A stretch of DNA of 38,704 nt from an uncultured Bacteroidales bacterium (GTDB lineage Bacteria; Bacteroidota; Bacteroidia; Bacteroidales; CHK158-818), in contig CASGEW010000014.1 of the NCBI GenBank assembly GCA_949300615.1, positions 1 through 38,704 on the forward strand. Direction: 5' to 3'. Below the pieces are notes generated by a model. It was given only the letters and a program-made list of their open reading frames with translations. It did not search any database and was not told the origin of the DNA. Position 1 is the stretch's first letter, and each line of letters starts with the position of its first letter. Below, piece by piece: positions 7,668 to 16,627 of this stretch. A program made the position numbers and the translations under genes.

Positions 7668-9053
7668 ATGGATACGCTCTCGCTGTACGAAATGAACAAC
7701 CTGGTGAAAGAGGCCTTAAAGACCTGTTTCCCCCAACGGTATTGGATACATGCAGAGTTAAGCGAAGTACACGAAAACCCGTCGGGACACTGTTACCTCG
7801 AATTCATCGAAAAGACACCCCGCTCGGGACAAATCATCGCCAAGGCACGCGGCATGATCTGGGCTGCCACCTATCGATTGCTGAAACCCTATTTTGAGAC
7901 CAACACCGGACAACGTTTCGCCTCCGGTATCAAGGTACTGGTAGAGGTCAGCCCCACGTTCCACGAGCAATACGGGTACAGCCTGACGGTACACAACATC
8001 AACCCCGAATATACGTTGGGCGACCTGGCTCTTCAACGCAAAAGAATAATCGCCCAGCTTACGGCCGAAGGTATCATCGACATGAACCGGGAGTTGACAT
8101 GGCCAACCGCTCCTCAACGCGTTGCCGTTATCTCTTCGCCGACGGCTGCCGGATACGGCGATTTCTGCAACCAGCTGCAACACAACCCGCACGGCTATCA
8201 ATTTTACACGGTACTGTTTCCGGCCGTCATGCAGGGAGAACAGGCTGAAAAATCTATTTTAAACGCACTCTCACGTTTGTACGAATATGCAGACCTCTTC
8301 GACGCCGCCGTTATCATCCGCGGAGGTGGTGCCACTTCTGAACTCTCCTGCTTTGACAGTTATCTGCTGGCTACCCACGTGGCACAATTCCCCCTGCCCG
8401 TCATTACCGGAATCGGGCACGAACGGGACGATACCGTATTGGACGCCGTTGCCAATACGCGGGTAAAAACGCCAACGGCCGCCGCCGAATTTCTCATCGG
8501 GAAAGCGGATGAATTCACCGTTTCGTTACAACTGTTACAAAAAAATATACTAACTTTGTGCAGTAGTCGGATACAGCAGGAGAGGCAAAAAATTACAATG
8601 TATCAATCAGACATACCCCGACTGATACAACAGCGAGTGGCTCTCGACACATTACGACTGGAACGACTGCAACAAAATATTAATTTAAAAGTTCGTAACA
8701 AAATAGAGACAGAGCGTTCCCGTATCATGCAGTTGGCCACCCTCATACCAGCCAAAGTAGAAAAAAGGTTGGTAGAAGAAAAATATCGGTGGGGGACGCT
8801 TTGGAGACAAACCCTGAACGGATCAAAACGGCAAATCGAACAGGCAAAACAGCAGTTGGAAAATACAGAACGACTTATTTCAGCCTCTTCGCCGGAAAAT
8901 ATCCTCAAAAGGGGATACTCGGTTACATTGAAAAATGGGAAGATCGTAAAAAGCGTACAGGAACTAAAAATCGGCGACCAGCTGTCCATCTGGTTGGGGA
9001 AAGGAGAAATAACCGCACAAACGCAGGAAATATTCCCGCCCAAAAAGAACTAA
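7668..9053 (+). CDS. xseA: exodeoxyribonuclease VII large subunit
   Basis: A 461-residue catalytic subunit of ExoVII, a metal-independent single-strand DNA exonuclease used in repair. An N-terminal OB-fold binds DNA (residues about 5-110). The nuclease core contains the conserved RVAVISSPTAAGYGDF region (about residue 150), RGGGATSELSCFD (about 223), GIGHERDDTVLD (about 250) and the TPTAAAEF region (about 271). A long coiled-coil region follows, as in the family. The ATG directly abuts the peptidase stop and xseB starts 2 nt after its own stop, so the two subunits are made from one message. Confidence 0.96.
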   Translation: MDTLSLYEMNNLVKEALKTCFPQRYWIHAELSEVHENPSGHCYLEFIEKTPRSGQIIAKARGMIWAATYRLLKPYFETNTGQRFASGIKVLVEVSPTFHEQYGYSLTVHNINPEYTLGDLALQRKRIIAQLTAEGIIDMNRELTWPTAPQRVAVISSPTAAGYGDFCNQLQHNPHGYQFYTVLFPAVMQGEQAEKSILNALSRLYEYADLFDAAVIIRGGGATSELSCFDSYLLATHVAQFPLPVITGIGHERDDTVLDAVANTRVKTPTAAAEFLIGKADEFTVSLQLLQKNILTLCSSRIQQERQKITMYQSDIPRLIQQRVALDTLRLERLQQNINLKVRNKIETERSRIMQLATLIPAKVEKRLVEEKYRWGTLWRQTLNGSKRQIEQAKQQLENTERLISASSPENILKRGYSVTLKNGKIVKSVQELKIGDQLSIWLGKGEITAQTQEIFPPKKN

Positions 9054-9055
9054 CT

Positions 9056-9271
9056 ATGGTAGAAAAAAAGAGACAATCCTATCGTGAGGCTATGGCTGAA
9101 TTGGAAGAGATAGCCGAAAAACTACAACAAAGCGATTGCGAAATCGATGAATTGAAACAATACACCTCCCGTTCGTTAGAACTGCTGCGTTTTTGTAAAA
9201 AGAAACTGTACGAAACAGATGAAGAGCTAAAAAAAATGTTTGAAGAAATCGAATCACAAAATCTCAACTAA
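9056..9271 (+). CDS. xseB: exodeoxyribonuclease VII small subunit
   Basis: A 71-residue helical protein. It contains the family pattern YREAMAELEEIAEKLQ near residue 9 and L-E-L-L-x-x-C-x-K-K-L in the second half. Several small subunits bind the coiled coil of each XseA chain. The ATG at 9056 is 2 nt after the xseA stop; a longer frame that reads back into xseA from 8789 is not credible. Length and position are normal. Confidence 0.95.
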   Translation: MVEKKRQSYREAMAELEEIAEKLQQSDCEIDELKQYTSRSLELLRFCKKKLYETDEELKKMFEEIESQNLN

Positions 9272-9289
9272 AATAAAACCATCACAACA

Positions 9290-10951
9290 ATGAAAAAGAT
9301 GCTATCTTTGTTATTGCTGTTCTCACTGGGAATAGGCATAACAAATGCTACCGACATTCAAAAAGTGAAACCCGTCAAGAATGTCATCCTGCTTATTCCG
9401 GACGGAACATCGTTACAAACCGTTTCATTGGCACGCTGGTGTCAATGGTACAAAAATCCGGACAAACCGCACCTGAATATCGACCCTTACATCTGCGGAA
9501 CCGTCCGTTCATTCTGTTCAAACGGCCCCGTAGGCGACTCAGCTCCCACCACCTCCTGTTACATGACGGGATATCCCAGCATTGCGGGATTTGTCTCTAC
9601 GCACCCATACAGTGCCGGAAATGACGATATCTACCCGGTCGATCCCGACAAGGCGTTTCAACCGCTGGCAACCGTTTTGGAAGCATCCCGCATTTTAAAG
9701 GAAAAAGCCACCGGATTAGTTTTCGTTTGCGAATTTCCCCATGCTACTCCGGCCGACTGTGCATCGCATAGCTATAAAAGAGGCCGTTACAACCACATTG
9801 CCCCTCAAATGGTACACAATAATGTAGATGTTGTATTGGGCGGAGGAACTTCTTACTTAAACGAGGAGTGCGAAAATTACTTGAAAAACAGCGGATACGG
9901 CGTTTTCAAAAATGACCTGAAAGGATTCCGCTCATACGAAGGCAATAAAATGTGGGCCTTGTTCGGAGACGGAGAAATGGAATACGACCTTGACAGAAAC
10001 CCCGAAGAACAACCCTCCTTGGCCGAAATGACAACAAAAGCCATCGAAAAGCTCTCTAAAAATGAAAACGGATTTTTCTTGATGGTAGAAGGCAGCTTAG
10101 TGGACCATGCCGCCCACGGGAACGACCCGGTAGGACTATTTTCAGATTTTCTGGCATTCGACAAGGCGTGCGGTGTAGCATTGGATTTTGCCAAACAAAA
10201 CGGTGAAACGGCTGTTATCATCGTCCCCGACCACGGCACAGGAGCCCCTTCCATTACCGGAGGCAGCAGCTATTCCAAAACCCGATTATTCAGAACGCTG
10301 AGCGGATTCAAACGTACGGCAGCAGGCCTGGCAAAAATAGTAAACAGCCGTCCGGCCGAAGATCTTCCTGAAATCTTCAAAGAATATGGAGGCATCCGGT
10401 TAACCGATAAAGAAATTGACGCTTTCTACAACTGTAAGGGATACGACAAAAGCCCCATACCCAAAGATGAACGAAAAGACAAAAAAGAAGAAAATGTTCT
10501 ATACAATAATTCTTTAACCGGACTAATTTCGGATATTATATCCGCACGTACGACCATTCGCTTCTCAACCAGCGGGCATACGGGTGAAGAACTTTTTTTG
10601 GCGGCTTATCACCCGAAAGAAAACCTGCAATTAGGGATGCTTGACAACATTGAGATCAATCACCTATTGTGCAATCTGTTAGGATTCAGTGGAGAACTCG
10701 ACAACTTAACCTCTTCTCTGTTTGCCAAACATTATGACGTATTCAAGGGGATGGATTATGAAATCGTCCCGGCAGAAGAAAACGGAAATCCCTCCTTGAT
10801 CGTAAACGGGAAAAAGAAAATAGAAATAGAACCCTTTACCAATATCATTAAAGTGGACGGAAAAGAGGAGCAATTAAATTCCGTAGTCGTATATGTAGAT
10901 CGCACCAATACGTTCTATTTACCCCAATCGCTGGCAGAATTAGCTCAATAA
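9290..10951 (+). CDS. periplasmic alkaline phosphatase (PF00245 family)
   Basis: A 553-residue exported phosphomonoesterase. A signal peptide covers residues about 1-20. The active site is intact: D38 in LIPDGTS as metal ligand, D83-S84 in GDSAPTTS with S84 as the nucleophile that forms the phosphoserine, D272 and H276 in DHAAHGND, D314-H315 in PDHG, and H430 in SGHTGEE. These are the two-zinc ligands of the family. It is somewhat longer than the E. coli enzyme; the extra C-terminal segment (about residues 500-553) is not assigned. It lies 18 nt after xseB and is the last gene of the mnmA operon, followed by a strong terminator. No Pho-box-like site was seen. Confidence 0.92.
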   Translation: MKKMLSLLLLFSLGIGITNATDIQKVKPVKNVILLIPDGTSLQTVSLARWCQWYKNPDKPHLNIDPYICGTVRSFCSNGPVGDSAPTTSCYMTGYPSIAGFVSTHPYSAGNDDIYPVDPDKAFQPLATVLEASRILKEKATGLVFVCEFPHATPADCASHSYKRGRYNHIAPQMVHNNVDVVLGGGTSYLNEECENYLKNSGYGVFKNDLKGFRSYEGNKMWALFGDGEMEYDLDRNPEEQPSLAEMTTKAIEKLSKNENGFFLMVEGSLVDHAAHGNDPVGLFSDFLAFDKACGVALDFAKQNGETAVIIVPDHGTGAPSITGGSSYSKTRLFRTLSGFKRTAAGLAKIVNSRPAEDLPEIFKEYGGIRLTDKEIDAFYNCKGYDKSPIPKDERKDKKEENVLYNNSLTGLISDIISARTTIRFSTSGHTGEELFLAAYHPKENLQLGMLDNIEINHLLCNLLGFSGELDNLTSSLFAKHYDVFKGMDYEIVPAEENGNPSLIVNGKKKIEIEPFTNIIKVDGKEEQLNSVVVYVDRTNTFYLPQSLAELAQ

Positions 10952-10972
10952 TCCCATCTTTACCATACTACA

Positions 10973-11006
10973 AAACAAAGCCCGGAGGTAATTCCGGGCT
11001 TTGTTT
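10973..11006 (+). terminator. strong terminator after the alkaline phosphatase gene
   Basis: A 14-bp perfect stem (10973-10986 with 10993-11006) around a 6-nt loop. It is GC-rich in the middle with A and T tails on each side, so it could stop transcripts from both directions. Confidence 0.85.
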
Positions 11007-11366
11007 GCTTCGTACCTTAAAATAAAAGATACTACCGCCAGAGCTATTGGGTTGAGAAAATAATAAGCAAAAAAGCATTTCGATATGATTTTACTCCTTA
11101 TGTTAACGAATTGAGCAACATAGTACCTTTTAACAAAAACAACCCTCATAATCCTCCTAACCAAAGAAAGATTATTCCAAAAGAGTTGCATTTCTATGGT
11201 GCAGAAAACGCCATGAAAAGCCATAATTTTTCTCGCAAACAAAGAGAACAATCCCATCGGCAAAAGACAAGATTATAATAATTTTCCTTTGAAATTTTCA
11301 GAAAAATTCACTATACTTGTACATCAAACAGAGAAATTCCCCCCTGTTCAAGACAGGTATAAATGC
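11007..11366. other. AT-rich region with open frames on both strands, no recognised gene
   Basis: Between 11022 and 11277 the plus strand is open for about 85 codons without an early start codon (its only ATG is at about 11211) and ends RQKTRL at 11275-11277. The minus strand carries a frame of 107 codons (10940-11263) that reads through the terminator at 10973-11006, which argues against it. Neither product resembles a family I know. It may be a decayed gene. A small hairpin (CCTGT/ACAGG) lies at 11343-11357. Confidence 0.4.
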
Positions 11367-11546
11367 AAAAAAGGCGTGGAACTGTGTATTAATATCTGAA
11401 ACTCGGGCATCGCCATAGCCGCAACAGATAGATAATAAACAACAGTCCACGCCTATATTTTATAGCAAAATATACGCTACATGACTTTCCGATTGCCTAT
11501 TATTTCCCTTCTGTTTTTACAAAAATTGGCGATTTCTGAGTTTCAA
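11367..11546 (-). ncRNA. candidate structured small RNA of about 180 nt, unassigned family
   Basis: The minus strand holds a promoter-like pair just upstream (11550-11581), then a chain of stems, then six Ts (11367-11372). In transcript order: a 5' segment TGAAACTC...TCGCCA (11545-11527), a perfect 8-bp AT hairpin (11454-11461 with 11467-11474), and an 81-nt hairpin (11373-11453). The last is built from GGCGTGGA/TCCACGCC with CTGT/ACAG, TATTA/TAATA and TATCTG/CAGATA, ending directly at the T-run like an intrinsic terminator. No open frame fits it. The 5' segment can also pair with the loop of the big hairpin. It does not look like tRNA, tmRNA or SRP RNA; a 6S-like role is possible by size only. 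A non-autonomous repeat element is the main alternative. Confidence 0.5.
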
Positions 11547-11549
11547 GGA

Positions 11550-11581
11550 ATAATATACAACACCTAAATATTTTGGGCAAA
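11550..11581 (-). promoter_or_regulatory. candidate promoter of the small RNA
   Basis: On the minus strand TTTG (11578-11581) is followed after exactly 20 nt by TATATTAT (11550-11557), a 4-of-6 match to TAnnTTTG. The predicted start, near 11543-11546, coincides with the first base-paired segment. Confidence 0.45.
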
Positions 11582-12028
11582 AGAGATAACCTCCTCTGCT
11601 ACCACTCTTTACGTTGACAAATATAGTAAAATTGCTTTATTGCACAAAATCTCAGAACGATTTTTCACGCAACAAGCTCAATCTCTCCACAATTTCTCCG
11701 TTAAAAAACAAGAATATTACCGTCCTTTCAACTGACTCAAAAAACTTTGTAATCGTTTTTATACAAACCAGCCCTCACCAGACGCCACATCGTTCTAAAA
11801 ACCATATAAAAATCTAATAGACAACGCCATAACAAAACCGTAAAATAGATTACAAAAAAGAGAGCAAAGGGAGAAGGATATTAAATAAAGGTAGTAATTT
11901 TACGCCGTTCTGGGTTTTGAAAACATAGGATTATAAATGTTCTGCACATCGCAATAGAAGCATTTAGAACCGCTGTTTATTCTAAAATACAGAGGTTTTT
12001 TCAAAATTTACCATTAAAAAAATACATT
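11582..12028. other. AT-rich intergenic stretch
   Basis: No gene was recognised. A 67-codon plus-strand frame (11614-11817) has no family resemblance and unremarkable composition, so it is not called. TAATTTTA at 11895-11902 is a one-base mismatch to the -7 consensus and could serve the gene starting at 12029, with a leader of over 100 nt. Confidence 0.4.
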
Positions 12029-12535
12029 ATGAAATCGATTATCTATCGTTTGTTGAATTTACAAGGAAACAAAATGCAATGTGCACCGGTCCTTTACCCT
12101 TCAAACAAAAAAAAGAGCACATCAGGTGTCGCCAAACCAGGCCCGTTAGTAAACAAATCAAGGGACCGATCTTCCTCAAAAATAAAATTTCGACAACTTC
12201 TACCATATATTACCTGCCATCTATTGACTGCGGACATTCAAAAGAAAATATTTCTGGTGAATCACTCCGAAAAATATGGGGAGAAATATCTGGGGATCGA
12301 GCCTATCTCTATAACAAAAACGCCTTTTTATTCATTCCCCAAATCCTATTCGCTGCCACAGCTCCTTCGTGCCATCGAGATGCTTGAAGAGCCACAAAAA
12401 ACAATTGTTTGCCTTCATTTCTCAGGTTTCCGCAACGAAGAGATCGCCCGGCACGTTTCTCTATCACCCCAACTCATCAAAAAGGAGTTATCCTGCATAC
12501 TAAATAGATTGGATACAACCATACGCGACCTATAA
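12029..12535 (+). CDS. orphan protein with sigma region 4-like helix-turn-helix
   Basis: A 168-residue protein. Residues about 108-168 read as a sigma-70 region 4 / LuxR-type helix-turn-helix: LLRAIEMLEEPQKTIVCLHF, then GFRNEEIARHVSLS, then a recognition helix and a leucine-rich tail. The spacing matches the C-terminal DNA-binding domain of ECF sigma factors. The first 100 residues are basic and carry no recognisable region 2, so it should not work as a normal sigma factor. A second ATG at codon 16 is an alternative start. It may be a degenerate ECF factor, a regulator, or a remnant. It stands alone in an AT-rich island and is followed by a hairpin. No anti-sigma gene is adjacent. Confidence 0.6.
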   Translation: MKSIIYRLLNLQGNKMQCAPVLYPSNKKKSTSGVAKPGPLVNKSRDRSSSKIKFRQLLPYITCHLLTADIQKKIFLVNHSEKYGEKYLGIEPISITKTPFYSFPKSYSLPQLLRAIEMLEEPQKTIVCLHFSGFRNEEIARHVSLSPQLIKKELSCILNRLDTTIRDL

Positions 12536-12548
12536 ATATAAACCGTCC

Positions 12549-12589
12549 AAAACGCTTTCCGTATATAAAGCTCTTACAGGAAGCGTTTT
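12549..12589 (+). terminator. hairpin after the sigma-4-like gene
   Basis: AAAACGCTTTCC (12549-12560) pairs with GGAAGCGTTTT (12579-12589) with one bulged base. The A and T ends make it a plausible terminator. Confidence 0.6.
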
Positions 12590-12722
12590 ATCCCAATCAC
12601 CCAACAAACAATCAAAAGTCATCTTTTCTCAAACAGATAATCAATGCCTTGTACCCTTTCTTCCTTCTAATCCAACTGATTAAAATTCGCCTGACAACCC
12701 GTTCAAAATAAAAAAAAAGGGT

Positions 12723-12730
12723 TAATTTTG
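12723..12730 (+). promoter_or_regulatory. -7 box of the gltX promoter
   Basis: TAATTTTG matches TAnnTTTG. GTTC at 12701-12704 sits 18 nt upstream and is a weak -33. The leader to the gltX ATG would be about 20 nt. Confidence 0.6.
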
Positions 12731-12755
12731 CGCCACACAAAGAAATAAAACAACT

Positions 12756-14273
12756 ATGGCCCAAAATAAAGTTAGAGTTCGTTTTGCTCCCAGCCCTACG
12801 GGAGCACTGCATATCGGAGGTGTCCGTACGGCACTTTACAATTACCTGTTTGCCAGACAACACGATGGCGATATGATATTACGCATCGAAGATACCGACT
12901 CCCAACGGTTCGTTCCCGGAGCAGAACAGTACATCATCGAGTCGCTCCAATGGTTGGGTATCCGCTTCGACGAAGGCGTCGGACATGGAGGGCCTCACGC
13001 TCCGTACCGGCAATCGGAAAGGAAAGAGATTTATAAAAAATATGTAGATTATCTGTTGAAAAACGGGTTGGCATACATAGCGTTCGACACCCCCCAGGAG
13101 TTGGAAGCCCAACGAAAAGCCATCCCCAATTTCCAATACGACGCATCCACCCGTATGCAGATGCGCAACTCGCTGACATTGCCCCAAACAGAAGTGGAAG
13201 AGTTGATCGCTTCCGGCACACAGTATGTGGTACGCATCAAGATAGAACCGGGCGAAGAGATCGTAGTAAACGACCTCATCCGGGGAGAGGTATCCATCTC
13301 CTCCTCCATCCTCGACGACAAGGTATTATACAAGTCGGCCGACCAACTGCCCACCTATCACCTGGCCAACATCGTCGATGACCACCTGATGGAGGTTACC
13401 CACGTCATCCGGGGTGAAGAGTGGCTGCCGTCGGCTCCGTTGCACGTATTGCTGTACCGCTATCTGGGATGGAGCGATACCATGCCACGTTTTGCGCACC
13501 TGCCCTTGTTGCTCAAACCCGAAGGGAACGGAAAACTCAGCAAACGGGACGGCGACCGGTTGGGATTCCCGGTATTTCCGTTGGAATGGAAAGATCCGAA
13601 AACAGGAGAAATATCCTCCGGATACCGCGAATCGGGTTACCTGCCAGAGGCTGTTGTCAATTTTCTGGCCCTGTTGGGCTGGAACCCGGGCAACGATCAG
13701 GAGATACTCTCCATGGAGGAACTGATACAGCTCTTCTCGCTCGAAAAATGCAGCAAAAGCGGAGCGAAATTTGACTATGAAAAAGGGAAATGGTTCAACC
13801 ATAAATATATTCAACAAAAGGACAATGCTGAAATTGCATCGCTGTTCATGCCCCAGCTGGAAGCATACGGCATACAATCTGACCTGCAATACGTTACCCG
13901 GGTCGTTGCCCTGGTAAAAGAACGGGTCAACTTCATCAAAGAGCTGTGGGGGCAAGCCTCGTTCTTTTTCAAAGCGCCGGATACATACGACGAAAAAACT
14001 GTCAAGAAGCGCTGGAAAGAGGATTCCGCACAACGTCTTTCCGAACTGATCGACGTCTTGCAGGGAATAACTGATTTCCGTTCGGGAAACACCGAAAATA
14101 TCGTAAAAGCATGGATTGAAAACAACGGATACCACCTGGGAAACATCATGAACGCATTCCGGCTGGCCGTCGTGGGAGAATCGAAAGGCCCCCATATGTT
14201 CGACATAACCGAACTGTTGGGTAAGGAAGAGACCATACAACGCATCCGGAAAGCCATCTGCACTCTCTCATGA
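12756..14273 (+). CDS. gltX: glutamate--tRNA ligase
   Basis: A 505-residue class I aminoacyl-tRNA synthetase that charges tRNA-Glu. The HIGH-type motif is [11 protein letters not shown] (residues about 12-22). The KMSKS-type motif is KLSKRDG (about residue 265). A Rossmann catalytic core is followed by a helical anticodon-binding region. The sequence [15 protein letters not shown] (about residue 220) is typical of bacterial GluRS. The length is normal. The stop overlaps the next gene by 4 nt (ATGA), so the three genes to waaA form one operon. Confidence 0.98.
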   Translation: MAQNKVRVRFAPSPTGALHIGGVRTALYNYLFARQHDGDMILRIEDTDSQRFVPGAEQYIIESLQWLGIRFDEGVGHGGPHAPYRQSERKEIYKKYVDYLLKNGLAYIAFDTPQELEAQRKAIPNFQYDASTRMQMRNSLTLPQTEVEELIASGTQYVVRIKIEPGEEIVVNDLIRGEVSISSSILDDKVLYKSADQLPTYHLANIVDDHLMEVTHVIRGEEWLPSAPLHVLLYRYLGWSDTMPRFAHLPLLLKPEGNGKLSKRDGDRLGFPVFPLEWKDPKTGEISSGYRESGYLPEAVVNFLALLGWNPGNDQEILSMEELIQLFSLEKCSKSGAKFDYEKGKWFNHKYIQQKDNAEIASLFMPQLEAYGIQSDLQYVTRVVALVKERVNFIKELWGQASFFFKAPDTYDEKTVKKRWKEDSAQRLSELIDVLQGITDFRSGNTENIVKAWIENNGYHLGNIMNAFRLAVVGESKGPHMFDITELLGKEETIQRIRKAICTLS

Positions 14274-15358
14274 AAAAGACAGGCAGGTACATAACGGTTT
14301 TGGCTGTATTGCTACTCGGGACAATCCCCGTACTAAAAGCCCAGAATCTACTTTGGAAGGTAGATATGACAGGATTCTTCGACAACCGCGAATACAAGTC
14401 GCCGTATCAAACCTCCCAAACTTTTTTCGGTACACGGCTGTCGCCAGAGATCGGGTTGGGAATAGACAAAGACCGACACCGCATCATGGTAGGAGGTTCG
14501 TGGATACAATCTTTCGGATCGCCGTTAAAAGATTCGGAATTCAAGCCGACTGTTTATTATCAATACAGCGGGACGAACGGATTCAGCATGAATGTCGGCT
14601 CTTTTGCCCGTACGCACCTGATCGAATCATTGCCGGCCATCCTGTTGTACGACTCCCTGACCTATTTCCGTCCGAATATCGAGGGTGTTTTATTCCAATA
14701 CCAACGGGACAGAGGGTACGGCGAGGTCTTTATCGACTGGCGCCGCAAACAGACCGAACAAGAACGAGAAGCCTTTTTAATCTCGGCCAGCGGTCGGTGG
14801 ATGCCGGGCATATTCTTTGCCGGAGGCCATGCGGTAATGAACCACCTGGCACGTCCCAAAAACTCGCCGGACGACATTTCGGTAGTCGATGACATCCTGC
14901 TAAACCCTTATATAGGAGTTGATCTGAGGAATCGGCTGCCTTTGGACGATTTCTCCCTACAAGTCGGCTACGTAATCAGCTTGGAACGTATCCGAAGTAT
15001 CGGGACATGGCACCGGCCGCAGGGACTGTTGGCCCAGCTATCGGCCGAATGGCGCTTTATCGGGCTGAACAATATCCTGTACATCGGCGATAACCAACAA
15101 CCCTTTTATCCGCAATTCGGATCGCTCCTCAACCAGGGAGACCCGTTTTACCAATCTACCCGCTACAACCGGACAGACCTCTACGCATACCTGTTCCGCA
15201 ACAGGTGGGTAAACTGTTTCTTCTCGCTGAACTTCCACTACTCGAAAGAATCGTTCGATACGCAACAACAGTTCATCTTGCGTTTCGACATAGACAATTA
15301 TTATAAAAAACCTCCTCGCCGTCCACCTAAGCGGTCTCTTTTAAAAGATTTATTTTAA
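14270..15358 (+). CDS. exported protein, probable outer-membrane beta-barrel
   Basis: A 362-residue protein with a clear signal peptide (residues about 8-24, ending VLKAQ). The rest has no long hydrophobic helices. It is rich in aromatic residues in short alternating stretches (for example FMNVGSF-like, [20 protein letters not shown]), ends in a charged tail, and looks like a beta-barrel of 12-16 strands; this is inference from composition. No named family was recognised. Its position between gltX and waaA, with a 4-nt overlap upstream and 27 nt downstream, suggests an envelope function co-expressed with Kdo transfer. Confidence 0.65.
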   Translation: MKKTGRYITVLAVLLLGTIPVLKAQNLLWKVDMTGFFDNREYKSPYQTSQTFFGTRLSPEIGLGIDKDRHRIMVGGSWIQSFGSPLKDSEFKPTVYYQYSGTNGFSMNVGSFARTHLIESLPAILLYDSLTYFRPNIEGVLFQYQRDRGYGEVFIDWRRKQTEQEREAFLISASGRWMPGIFFAGGHAVMNHLARPKNSPDDISVVDDILLNPYIGVDLRNRLPLDDFSLQVGYVISLERIRSIGTWHRPQGLLAQLSAEWRFIGLNNILYIGDNQQPFYPQFGSLLNQGDPFYQSTRYNRTDLYAYLFRNRWVNCFFSLNFHYSKESFDTQQQFILRFDIDNYYKKPPRRPPKRSLLKDLF

Positions 15359-15385
15359 CACAAACGGCTAACGGTTTTCTAAAAA

Positions 15386-16627
15386 ATGAATGGTATATAT
15401 AACTTTGGGATAAATTGCTACCAGTATTTGGTCAGCCTGGCAGCACTGAAAAACAAAAAAGCCCGTCTATTAAACGAGGGACAGAAAACAATTTTCGACT
15501 ACCTGGACAAGACTATCGTCCCCGGAGAGAAGTACGTGTGGTTCCACGCCTCATCATTGGGAGAGTTTGAACAGGGACGTCCCCTGATAGAAGCGCTGAA
15601 ACAACAGCGTCCAGAACAGAAAATCATTGTTACCTTCTTCTCTCCATCGGGATATGAGGTGCGAAAGAACTACGACCGGGCCGATGCCATCTGTTACCTG
15701 CCTTTCGACAAACCAGCCTCGGTAAAACGTTTTTTAGACACGGTCAATCCCGCCATCGCCATTTTCATCAAGTACGAGTTCTGGGCCAACTACCTGACAG
15801 AACTCTCCAACCGTCAGATACCGACCTACATCGTATCGGCCATCTTCCGAAAAAGCCAACTGTTCTTCAAACCTTTCGGAGGATTCTACCGGACATTATT
15901 AACTTGCTTCGACCATCTGTACGTCCAGGACAAAAACTCCCAATCGCTGCTCTCTTCTATCGGCATCGACCAGGTAACCGTATGCGGAGATACCCGTTTC
16001 GACCGGGTACTGGATATTGCCCGGCAAGCCAAAAAGCTGCCGCTGGCCGAACAGTTCGTACAACACGCAGAAAAAACGCTGGTTGCCGGCAGTTCCTGGC
16101 CCAAAGACGAAGATATTTTTATCGAATATTTCAACCGCCATCCGGAGCTGAAACTGATTATCGCCCCCCATGTTATCGACGAGGAGCATTTGAAAGAGAT
16201 TGAATCGAAACTAAAACGCCCTCATCTGCGTTACACACAGGCCTCGCCCGAAAACATCGCACAGGCCGAATGTCTCATCATCGACTGTTTCGGTCTGCTC
16301 TCCTCGCTGTACAGATATGGACAGATTGCCTATGTCGGAGGCGGGTTCGGCGTCGGTATCCACAACGTTCCCGAAGCGGCCGTATATGGCATACCGGTTA
16401 TTTTCGGGCCGAATTACCACAAGTTCAAAGAGGCTTGCGACCTGATAAAATGCGGCGGAGCGTTCTCCATAACCGGGCCGGATGCATTTGAAACCATCAT
16501 GGAAAGATTGGTCTCCTCCTCCGGATTCAGGGAGAACTCAGGCAAGGCGGCACAACGATACATTGCCGACAACAGCGGTGCTTCAAAAGTTATCTTGAAA
16601 GATATTTTCGGGATTGACCTACACTAA
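15386..16627 (+). CDS. waaA: 3-deoxy-D-manno-octulosonic acid transferase
   Basis: A 413-residue inner-membrane-bound glycosyltransferase (GT30) that adds Kdo from CMP-Kdo to lipid A precursor on the cytoplasmic face. The N-terminal helix (IYNFGINCYQYLVSL) anchors it. The conserved ASSLGEFEQGRPLIE stretch places the catalytic glutamate at E60. GSSWPKDE (about 239), IIAPHVIDEEHL (about 258) and GGGFGVGIHNVPEAAVYG (about 317) form the CMP-Kdo-binding half. It is the last gene of the gltX operon. Its stop overlaps the stop of the convergent M23 gene by 3 nt, with no terminator between them. Confidence 0.95.
   Translation: MNGIYNFGINCYQYLVSLAALKNKKARLLNEGQKTIFDYLDKTIVPGEKYVWFHASSLGEFEQGRPLIEALKQQRPEQKIIVTFFSPSGYEVRKNYDRADAICYLPFDKPASVKRFLDTVNPAIAIFIKYEFWANYLTELSNRQIPTYIVSAIFRKSQLFFKPFGGFYRTLLTCFDHLYVQDKNSQSLLSSIGIDQVTVCGDTRFDRVLDIARQAKKLPLAEQFVQHAEKTLVAGSSWPKDEDIFIEYFNRHPELKLIIAPHVIDEEHLKEIESKLKRPHLRYTQASPENIAQAECLIIDCFGLLSSLYRYGQIAYVGGGFGVGIHNVPEAAVYGIPVIFGPNYHKFKEACDLIKCGGAFSITGPDAFETIMERLVSSSGFRENSGKAAQRYIADNSGASKVILKDIFGIDLH

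Noticed and set aside
10940-11263. 107-codon minus-strand frame after the alkaline phosphatase gene
   Set aside because: It runs through a 14-bp terminator stem and overlaps the alkaline phosphatase stop. No family resemblance was seen, so it is not called as a gene.
11367-11546. The structured region as a tRNA, tmRNA or signal recognition particle RNA
   Set aside because: No cloverleaf, no CCA-ended acceptor with tag frame, and no GGAAG-type SRP loop were found.
11614-11817. 67-codon plus-strand frame in the AT-rich island
   Set aside because: No recognisable domain and composition like the surrounding non-coding DNA.
13326-14240. 304-codon minus-strand frame inside gltX
   Set aside because: Antisense to a secure glutamyl-tRNA synthetase; no motif of its own.
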